NCBI RefSeq assembly: GCF_000317475.1
Contig: NC_019729.1
Span: 1,254,501-1,318,500 of the forward strand
Direction of reading: 5' to 3'
DNA from: Oscillatoria nigro-viridis PCC 7112
GTDB taxonomy: Bacteria > Cyanobacteriota > Cyanobacteriia > Cyanobacteriales > Microcoleaceae
DNA: 64,000 nt
Part shown: positions 28,774-35,561 of the stretch, one piece after another
How positions within the stretch are numbered: the first letter of the stretch is position 1
How the letters are laid out: each line of letters starts with the position of its first letter
Notes under the pieces: model-generated
Seen by the model: the letters and a program-made list of their open reading frames with translations, nothing else
Databases searched by the model: none
What the model was told of the DNA's origin: nothing
Translations under genes and position numbers: made by a program

Positions 28774-28928
28774 GGGCGGGATGCCCATCCCACTCAGGGA
28801 TGGACGGGCGGGATGCCCATCCCACTCAGGGATGGACGGGCGGGACGCCCATTCCACTCAGGGATGGACGGGCGGGACGCCCATCCCACTCAGGGATGGA
28901 CGGGCGGGACGCCCATCCCACTCAGGTA
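28774..28928. repeat. 32-bp tandem repeat, about 4.8 copies
   Basis: Units of 32 bp beginning GGGCGGGATGCCCATCCC and containing CATCCCACTCAGGGATG, itself a hairpin. Copies differ by one or two bases (GATGCCC versus GACGCCC). The array sits between the RNase III-like gene and the kinase gene. Two inverted AAACCCGGTTT-type repeats (28955-29020) follow. Folding of each unit could attenuate transcription, but the array is also typical of dispersed G/C repeats. Confidence 0.9.
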
Positions 28929-29117
28929 AACAGGGCTTACCCACTCCCACCCAAGAAGCCGGGTTTTTTACCGAATCTGCGGGCTGCAACGCCTCTTTTG
29001 GTGAAAAACCCGGTTTCTCCTCACCGGTGCCTAAGTCCTAACAAAGGTAAGATTTAATGGGCAAGTCAAATTTATTGAGTGATGGCTTCCAAATCCTGTA
29101 TCCCATAACGGAATTCT

Positions 29118-31235
29118 ATGCAGTTGCAGCGCCAATTTAGCGGACAACTGATTGCGATCGATACCAAAACCGCGATCGCCAGTGGCGGTGAGGGTCGCAT
29201 CTACCCGATCGCCCAAGACTCGTCCCTTGTAGCAAAAATCTACCACAAACCGACAGACGAAGACGGCGACAAACTCACAGTCATGTTCAGTATGCCGCCG
29301 GATGCGCCGATCGCGGAACCCGGGCACGCTTCCATTGCTTGGCCGATCGATTTGCTGCATACTGTCGGCGGGCGAGAAAAAATCGTCGGTTTTGTGATGC
29401 CGCGCGTCAACAAAGTGATGCCGGTACACACTTTCTACACTCCCAAAACCAGGCGCGAACAAAAACCGCTATTTAGCTATCTTTACCTCCACCGTACCGC
29501 CAGAAATCTCGCCTCGGCTGTAAACGCCCTCCACGTCAGGGGTTACGTCATCGGCGACGTAAACGAGTCGAACATTCTCGTGACGGATACGGCGTTGGTA
29601 ACGCTGGTAGACACGGATTCGTTTCAAGTGCGCGATCCTTATACGGGTTACGTTTATCGGTGTCCCGTGGGGAAACCGGAGTTTACGCCGCCGGAGTTGC
29701 AGGGGCAGACTTTCCGCGATATCGATCGATCTCCAGAGCACGATTTGTTCGGTTTAGCTGTATTAATTTTTCAATTGCTGATGGAAGGTACGCACCCGTT
29801 TTCGGGAGTTTATCTCGGTAGCGGCGAACCGCCGTCTTTGGAAGCGAGAATTCGATCGGGCCATTTCCCCACAGGTACGAAGCGGATTCCCTACCGCCCG
29901 ATGCCCGCTGCGCCTCCTTTTGAGATGCTGCATCCGCGGCTGCAGCAGATGTTTATCCGCTGTTTTGAGGAAGGGCACGGCAATCCTTCCGCGCGCCCGG
30001 ATGCGAAAACTTGGGTGAATGCGATTCGGGAAGCGGAAGATGCTTTAGTTACTTGCAGCAAAAACAGCCAGCATAAATACGGAAATCATCTCAGTCGGTG
30101 CCCTTGGTGCGATCGGGCAAAACTCCTCAAAGGGCGCGATCCGTTTCCTTCGCGGCAAGCAGTCAGGAACGGATTGCACTTGCAGCCCGCGAAAATCAAG
30201 CGCAAAAAGCCCCAACCCCCGCCCGTCGCGAACCCACCCGCAGTGCGCCGGCAACAGCCCGCCACGGGGCTGCCGCGCCCCCTGGGCCAGTACGCAGTGC
30301 CGCTGCTGCCGATGCCGATGTCTTCTCGGAGTCGGACTCCTGCGCCTCAGCTTCCCGCGGGCAAGTTTGAGCGCATTGTTCAGGATGCTGCTTGGGGAGG
30401 TGTTTGGGGCAGTTTGTGTTTGGCGGCGATCGGGGGGATTTATTCGGTAATAGCTGAGGGCGGCGCCGCTATTTTGGGGGCGATTTTTGTTGGTACGATT
30501 TGGGGCTGTTTTTTTGGGATGATGTGGGGCGTTTTTACTTTGCCGCCGAATCAGATTTGGCGGAAGTGGGGCGGAGTTTTGGTGGGGGCGGCTTGGGGGG
30601 CTTTTTTGTTGGCGGCGATCGGCGGTGCGGTGTTTGGGGCAATTAATAGCAATCCGGGAATCGGCGAGAGGATTTTGGCTGGGGCGGGGGTTGGGGCTGT
30701 CTGGGGCTGTGTTTGGGCTGCTTTTCAGCCTCCTCTGGCGCTGCCGGTGGGGAGGGTGTGGGGCCGGCGGGGAGGGTATTTGGGGGCGGTCTGGGGCTCG
30801 TTTGTGGGGACTCTGGCTGGTATTTTTTTGGGGGCGGGGCTGGTGGTTTGGCAGCAGTACGGTGTCCAGATGCGGCCGGTGAATGAGTTTGCGGGTTTGC
30901 TGCTGGGTGTGGCGATCGTGGCGGCTGGTGTGGGTTCTGTTGGGGGTGTGGTTTCTGGGGGTTTGTTGGGTTTTTGCGGGTTTGCGCCGAAGCTGCCGAT
31001 TTCGTTTCAGCCTTCGGGTGTCAATGGTGGGACTTTGGGGGCGATTTGGGGGAGTTTTTTGGGGACTTTTGCGGGTGCTGTGTTGGGGGCGGGGGTGTGT
31101 GCGATGTTTCCGGGTGTTAGCGCTGGGGTGCCGGTGGAGTTGGGGCCTGTGGCGGGGGCGATCGTGGGGGCTGGTTTGGGGGCAATTTGGGGCGTGGTTT
31201 CGGGTACTGTTTGGGGGGCTTTGGGGAAGTGGTGA
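29118..31235 (+). CDS. TerY-P-type protein kinase with zinc knuckle and glycine-rich membrane tail
   Basis: 705 aa. Kinase domain about 15-310: glycine loop ASGGEGRIYPI, Lys in LVAKIYHK, catalytic loop VIGDVNESNILV (Gly-Asp in place of HRD, seen in this kinase group), and metal Asp in LVDTDSFQV (DTD in place of DFG). A zinc-knuckle-like pair follows: one Cys in TCSKNSQHK and CPWC in SRCPWCDRAK (about 314-335). Then comes a Pro-rich linker (360-420) and about 280 residues of Gly/Ala/Trp-rich hydrophobic sequence with many GAxWG and GAG motifs, predicted to form several membrane helices. It would phosphorylate Ser/Thr at the membrane, opposed by the PP2C at 24.2 kb. The C-terminal 280 residues are unusually G-rich in DNA. 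Confidence 0.87.
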   Translation: MQLQRQFSGQLIAIDTKTAIASGGEGRIYPIAQDSSLVAKIYHKPTDEDGDKLTVMFSMPPDAPIAEPGHASIAWPIDLLHTVGGREKIVGFVMPRVNKVMPVHTFYTPKTRREQKPLFSYLYLHRTARNLASAVNALHVRGYVIGDVNESNILVTDTALVTLVDTDSFQVRDPYTGYVYRCPVGKPEFTPPELQGQTFRDIDRSPEHDLFGLAVLIFQLLMEGTHPFSGVYLGSGEPPSLEARIRSGHFPTGTKRIPYRPMPAAPPFEMLHPRLQQMFIRCFEEGHGNPSARPDAKTWVNAIREAEDALVTCSKNSQHKYGNHLSRCPWCDRAKLLKGRDPFPSRQAVRNGLHLQPAKIKRKKPQPPPVANPPAVRRQQPATGLPRPLGQYAVPLLPMPMSSRSRTPAPQLPAGKFERIVQDAAWGGVWGSLCLAAIGGIYSVIAEGGAAILGAIFVGTIWGCFFGMMWGVFTLPPNQIWRKWGGVLVGAAWGAFLLAAIGGAVFGAINSNPGIGERILAGAGVGAVWGCVWAAFQPPLALPVGRVWGRRGGYLGAVWGSFVGTLAGIFLGAGLVVWQQYGVQMRPVNEFAGLLLGVAIVAAGVGSVGGVVSGGLLGFCGFAPKLPISFQPSGVNGGTLGAIWGSFLGTFAGAVLGAGVCAMFPGVSAGVPVELGPVAGAIVGAGLGAIWGVVSGTVWGALGKW

Positions 31236-31513
31236 TCGGTTGATGTGTGTTTTTCGGTGGAAAATGCGTCTAGGAGTAGGTGTAAAAATCGAGGTGTGAA
31301 ATTGGGGGGCTATAATTTAGATCCTGTAAGGGTTAGAGGCACTTCAACCAATAAAATGGGAGACGCAATCGCTGAAATCTATACAGGAAAAGGGTTTGAG
31401 GGCTGTATGAAAATGTGGGTATTGACAAGTCGAAGGCTGAAATGGTACTTTTGTTTTACGCAGACGCAAATGAACCTTGAAAACCAAATACAGCAAAGCT
31501 TCTGGAACGGGCG
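31236..31513 (+). promoter_or_regulatory. Probable CRISPR leader
   Basis: A 278-bp AT-rich, non-coding stretch directly before the first complete repeat. Placement on this side is supported by intact repeats here and a truncated repeat at the far end. Near the array it contains AATGAACCTTGAAAACCAAA, a word common in cyanobacterial leaders as I recall. A possible -10 (TATAAT at 31311-31316) lies about 200 bp before the array. Confidence 0.55.
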
Positions 31514-32527
31514 GCCGCAATTAACCTAACTCCCTATCAGGGATTGAAACTCCAACCTTAAATTCCTGAGCTGATCGCTTTTCGCCGCAATTAACCTAAC
31601 TCCCTATCAGGGATTGAAACACCATAAACCCCATAGGGGCAAGGGCCACACCAGCCGCAATTAACCTAACTCCCTATCAGGGATTGAAACTCGCTCGGCT
31701 TGTTCTTGCAGCAATCGTGCGTACTGGCCGCAATTAACCTAACTCCCTATCAGGGATTGAAACTTTAAAATCTAATTGGACGGATAGGCTAATCAGAGTA
31801 GCCGCAATTAACCTAACTCCCTATCAGGGATTGAAACAGTTCATCTTTAGAACCGCGTACAGATCGGGATTTTCGCCGCAATTAACCTAACTCCCTATCA
31901 GGGATTGAAACCAGTCACGCTTGCTACCTTTTGAAGTTGTCCACAGCCGCAATTAACCTAACTCCCTATCAGGGATTGAAACAGTCATTCGATAATTCTT
32001 GAAGATTTACAAGCCAAGGGCCGCAATTAACCTAACTCCCTATCAGGGATTGAAACTGGTATTGTATTGCGGTCTGTAGCCATCGAGCCGCAATTAACCT
32101 AACTCCCTATCAGGGATTGAAACGTTGAAACTCCTGATGATTTCACCAAACATATTGAGCCGCAATTAACCTAACTCCCTATCAGGGATTGAAACGTGGA
32201 GAAGCAGTTAAGTTGTTAATTAAATCAAGCCGCAATTAACCTAACTCCCTATCAGGGATTGAAACAGCCCGCAAATTGATATTCAAGATGCGGACGCGGT
32301 GAAGCCGCAATTAACCTATAGCGGTTCTCGGAAAAATGAGGTATTCACGAATTAATTAACAATTCCCCAATCCCCCAATCTAAAATCTAAAATCTAAAAT
32401 CTAAAATCTAAACTTGTACCTGATCTATCTGAGAAAGGCTATAACTCCCTATCAGGGATTGAAACCCCTTGTACAACCTTTTGCACGAAGAAAATTATTA
32501 GCCGCAATTAACCTAACTCCCTATCAG
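31514..32527 (+). CRISPR. CRISPR array, 13 repeats and 12 spacers, no cas genes in window
   Basis: The 37-bp repeat begins GCCGCAATTAACC and ends CAGGGATTGAAAC. Starts of complete copies: 31514, 31584, 31654, 31727, 31801, 31875, 31946, 32020, 32087, 32159 and 32229. Copy 12 (from 32304) is split by a 123-bp insertion and resumes at 32442-32465. Copy 13 (32501-32527) lacks its last 10 bp. Spacers are 30-38 bp and all appear distinct. A terminal ATTGAAAC is the usual 3' end of cyanobacterial type I/III repeats, which gives + orientation and a leader on the left. The subtype cannot be named without cas genes. Confidence 0.97.
32319..32441. mobile_element. MITE inserted in CRISPR repeat 12, TA target duplication
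   Basis: A 123-bp block interrupts the repeat exactly after CCTA. The ends are TAGCGGTTCTC and GAGAAAGGCTA, inverted repeats matching at 9 of 11 positions. TA is present on both sides (32317-32318 and 32442-32443), as expected for IS630/Tc1-mariner-type mobilisation. Removing it and one TA restores a perfect 37-bp repeat. Inside are four to five ATCTAAA heptamers. No open frame. Confidence 0.85.
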
Positions 32528-32590
32528 CGTGGGAGTTCCAGCGTTTGACGTTTCGGGGTCGCACATCGACGAGCCGAACCTCTACTTGAA

Positions 32591-32620
32591 TCTAACTTAG
32601 TCTTAACTTAAACTTAACCT
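32591..32620 (+). promoter_or_regulatory. Triple Pho-box-like direct repeat
   Basis: Three 8-bp units separated by 3 bp: TCTAACTT, CTTAACTT and CTTAACCT. This matches the known cyanobacterial Pho box (CTTAACCT-like units with 11-bp phasing, bound by SphR/PhoB). It lies 105 bp before the chosen start of the MgtC/SapB gene and points the same way. Binding is inferred. Confidence 0.5.
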
Positions 32621-32724
32621 AATTCCCTAGTAAATCTAGCGGCTAACCGGAGTTACCTTGAGTCAGCCTGCCCCGCCTGGGAATGCGTCCGCGTGAAGAG
32701 CCAGTTCTAGTAGGAGTACAGGCA

Positions 32725-33261
32725 ATGAGTTCTATATTTTTCAGCCCCAACGATTGGCAGACAGTCACCTTGAGGCTGACGGCTGCACTACTGGTAGGCT
32801 TCGCGATCGGCATGAACCGCCAGCAGCCAGGTAGACCGGCAGGTTTAAGAACCTTTACGATCGTGAGTCTAGGCGCAGCTATATTTGTAATGATTCCTTT
32901 GCAGATGGATGGCGACAGCACCTTTTCCTCTTCCAACGCTTTAAGCCGAACTATCCAAGGAGTTGCCACAGGGGTAGGATTTCTGGGGGGCGGAATCATT
33001 CTGCAACAAACTCAATACCCAGTGGGTAAAGCTGAAGTCAAAGGACTAACTTCCGCCGCAACTATTTGGTTGGCTGCCGGATTAGGTGCAGCGGCAGGCT
33101 GCGGTTTGTGGGTGATGAGTTTGATAGGAACCCTGTTTGCACTCTTGGTTTTGAGTGGCGTCAAACGGCTTAAGAAGTCTGCTTTGATACGTGCTTATGC
33201 TAACAGCCAACCAAAAACACGAGTCAAAGATGCAGCCTCAGTGCAAGATCGGCAGCCATAA
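32725..33261 (+). CDS. MgtC/SapB-family membrane protein
   Basis: About 178 aa from the ATG at 32725, which has AGGAG (32712-32716) at ideal distance. An ATG at 32683 would add 14 residues without family support. The MgtC core is clear: LTAALLVGFAIGMNRQQPGR, PAGLRTFTIVSLGAAIFVMI, GVATGVGFLGGGIILQ and VKGLTSAATIWLAAGLGAAA, giving four to five membrane helices. The C-terminus is short. MgtC-type proteins affect Mg and phosphate homeostasis and ATP synthase in other bacteria; the Pho-box-like site upstream fits a phosphate link, by inference. Confidence 0.9.
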   Translation: MSSIFFSPNDWQTVTLRLTAALLVGFAIGMNRQQPGRPAGLRTFTIVSLGAAIFVMIPLQMDGDSTFSSSNALSRTIQGVATGVGFLGGGIILQQTQYPVGKAEVKGLTSAATIWLAAGLGAAAGCGLWVMSLIGTLFALLVLSGVKRLKKSALIRAYANSQPKTRVKDAASVQDRQP

Positions 33262-33556
33262 TAACTGAGCTTGCCTTTGAAAAAGTACAAGATATACTCA
33301 GCACCGTCAAAGACAATGGTGAGTAGCTGAGTACCTTTGGCGGTTAATTGCTCTGGCTGGAATCTCCGAAATTTTTAGGTTAAAATAGAATCCAAATCTT
33401 GTTTGTGGGTGATATTGTTTCCGGTTGCATCGGTATTGTTCAAATGCCCAAACACTCAACAGTCAACTGACAACAGTCAACTTTGAACGAGGTTGAAGTC
33501 AGAATTGCGCTATCAAACAAATCCCTATACAGGAGAATTTGAGTTGTACGCTTTTC

Positions 33557-34669
33557 TCAAGCCAATTTTCCATTCAGATGACAGTGACAATTCGGCTTTT
33601 CAATCAAAGACTCAACCAAAGCATTCAAAGCAACCGCCGCCAACAACCCGCCGCCAAAAGTTCCCACAGTTGTAATATAATCAACGCCCGATCGCACTAA
33701 CCGCCGTTTCGCCACCGGAGAATGACTAAAACCGATCGGCATTCCAACTACCAAAGCCGGTTGCAGTTGCCCGCACTCGATCGCCTCGCAAACCGCCATC
33801 AGCACAGACGGCGCATATCCTATCACCAATATACATCCTTTTTCCAGTTTCAACAACTTATCAAACCACTCACGCTGCTGCCAGAATTCCTGTTCCGCTT
33901 CCGCCGCAGCATTGATGTGCGGATCGTCAATTAAAGTTGCAATACTTGTTCCCAAATGCGCCAATCTAGTCCCATCCAAAGCGGCAAAAACAGGCGGCAC
34001 ATCAGCCACAATTTGACACTGATTTTTCAAAGCTTCCCGCGCCGATTTAATCGCCGTTTCGCTCAACTTCACAAACGGCAGCAGCGAACAATCTCCGCAG
34101 GCTAACACCAGTTTTGAAAGCAAGTCTACCTCAATTTCCGAGCGATCGGGCAAATCCGGCAACAAATGCTGCAGCGACTCCCCAAAATCCTCCGGGTGAG
34201 TGTGCGCCCCCGCATCCCAACCCTTCCAAATTTGTTCCAACTCATCCAACCCCCCCTCAGTTTCCGCCTGCAACAGCCTTAATTGCGCCAGGGCGTCCGC
34301 TTGCACCGCTTGACAGGAAATATCCCGCCCCAGCAATCCTTCCAGCGCCGAAGCAGTTTCTCTGAGGCGAACAATTTGCTGAATAACCGACAGATATTGC
34401 CGTTGCAGAGTCGCCATCAGCGCGTCAGGGGAAGCATCCGCATCAGTTTCTAACAGTTTGCGGATGTGAGACAGTTGAAAGCCTTGCTGCTTGAGTGCGA
34501 CTATTCTTTGCAGTCTTTGCACGTCGCTGCGGGTATACAATCTGTAGTTAGAGGTCGATCGCACCGCCGGAGATAGCAGCCCCAATGCGTGATAGTGTCG
34601 CACCATCCGAGGGGTAATTGTGCCTTTTACCGCTTCTGTAAGTTGTTTGATTGTCAGGTATTGTTGCAT
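33557..34669 (-). CDS. coaR: Cobalt-responsive MerR-type activator with precorrin-isomerase-like domain
   Basis: 370 aa. An N-terminal MerR winged helix (LTIKQLTEAVKGTITPRMVR, HYHALGLLSP) and coiled-coil linker are followed by a CobH/CbiC (precorrin-8X methylmutase)-like domain from about residue 175 (LVLACGDCSLLPFVKLSETA to GFSHSPVAKRRLVRSGVDYI). It ends in a Cys-His-Cys-His tail (NCHCHLN), the metal-sensing feature known for CoaR of Synechocystis. CoaR senses cobalt and activates coaT by underwinding its promoter. Here the P-type ATPase gene is divergent, 892 bp away, as in the known pair but with a repeat array in between. The name rests on domain fusion, tail and neighbour. Confidence 0.9.
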   Translation of the reverse strand: MQQYLTIKQLTEAVKGTITPRMVRHYHALGLLSPAVRSTSNYRLYTRSDVQRLQRIVALKQQGFQLSHIRKLLETDADASPDALMATLQRQYLSVIQQIVRLRETASALEGLLGRDISCQAVQADALAQLRLLQAETEGGLDELEQIWKGWDAGAHTHPEDFGESLQHLLPDLPDRSEIEVDLLSKLVLACGDCSLLPFVKLSETAIKSAREALKNQCQIVADVPPVFAALDGTRLAHLGTSIATLIDDPHINAAAEAEQEFWQQREWFDKLLKLEKGCILVIGYAPSVLMAVCEAIECGQLQPALVVGMPIGFSHSPVAKRRLVRSGVDYITTVGTFGGGLLAAVALNALVESLIEKPNCHCHLNGKLA

Positions 34670-34673
34670 TGGA

Positions 34674-35458
34674 TTTTGGGAATTTTGGGACTGTATATTT
34701 GGTTCTCGAATTCACCCGCAGTCCTAGGAGTGAATCAATTCCCCGTCTCATAGCAGAAGTCGGTTAAAACCGACTAAAACATTAAATTCAATTCTCAGCC
34801 ATCTTCAGTCCTCTTCCAGAGGACTTGCGCTATGAGACAGGGAATTCATTCCCTGTCGGACTCTGGGACTCAACTATTCTTATTGCATGGGATTTTAGGA
34901 TTTGGAAATTGTATATTTGGTTCTCGAATTCACCCGCAGTCCTAGGAGTGAATCAATTCCCCGTCTCATAGCAGAAGTCGGTTAAAACCGACTAAAACAT
35001 TAAATTCAATTCTCAGCCATCTTCAGTCCTCTTCCAGAGGACTTGCGCTATGAGACAGGGATTTCAATCCCTGTCGGACTGTCGGACTCTGGGACTCAAC
35101 TATTCTTATGGCATGGGATTTTGGGAATTTTGGGACTGTATATTTGGTTCTGGAATTCACCCGCAGTCCTAGGAGTGAATAAATCCCCCGTCTCATAGCA
35201 GAAGTCGGTTAAAACTGACATCTTGCAGCAATATCAATAAGAGGATTTTTCGTGGGGTCGGGCGGGTTTATAGAACCTATTTGCAAGCTTTAAGGCTGTT
35301 GGCGAACCCGCCCCTACGGCTAATTGAGAATGGTGCAAGATCTCGGTTTTAACCGACTCAAACATTAAATTCAATTCTCAACTCTCTTCAGTCCTCTTCC
35401 AGAGGACTTGCGCTATGAGACAGGGAATTCATTCCCTGTCGGACTCTGGGACTCAACT
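34674..35458. repeat. Three tandem copies of a ~220-bp palindromic repeat
   Basis: Copies start at about 34674, 34892 and 35119 (spacing of the TATATTTGG word is 218 and 227 bp). Each contains nested inverted repeats: GTCTCATAGC/GCTATGAGAC (outer), AGTCGGTT/AACCGACT and AGTCCTCT/AGAGGACT. The third is enlarged by a 140-bp insertion. The array fills the gap between divergent coaR and coaT and separates the regulator gene from the coaT promoter. Confidence 0.9.
35211..35350. mobile_element. MITE-like insertion inside third repeat copy
   Basis: A 140-bp block with ends AAAACTGACATCTTGCA and TGCAAGATCTCGGTTTT, inverted repeats matching at 15 of 17 positions. It splits the AGTCGGTT/AACCGACT hairpin that is intact in copies 1 and 2. 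The interior has GGCGGGTTT/AACCCGCC arms. No open frame. Confidence 0.7.
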
Positions 35459-35496
35459 CGCCCCTCGTTGATGCTGAATTTATTTTGGTTTCACTC

Positions 35497-35528
35497 TTGA
35501 CATTGACACTAATGTCAAAGTTTAGGCT
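35497..35528 (+). promoter_or_regulatory. MerR-type promoter/operator of coaT
   Basis: The -35 TTGACA (35497-35502) and a weak -10 TAGGCT (35523-35528) are 20 bp apart, the overlong spacing typical of MerR-activated promoters and reported for coaT. The spacer overlaps a perfect inverted repeat, TTGACATT/AATGTCAA (35497-35518), the likely CoaR site. It lies 34 bp before the coaT start codon. Confidence 0.75.
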
Positions 35529-35561
35529 AAAGGAGTCATTCTACCAAATCAAATTTCCCCA

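Noticed and set aside
28760..29057. Open frames across the 32-bp tandem array
   Set aside because: They only read the repeat in different frames (peptides such as GWTGGTPIPLRD); no coding signal.
31245..31529. Open frame across the CRISPR leader
   Set aside because: It enters the first repeat and has no start signal; the region is better explained as leader.
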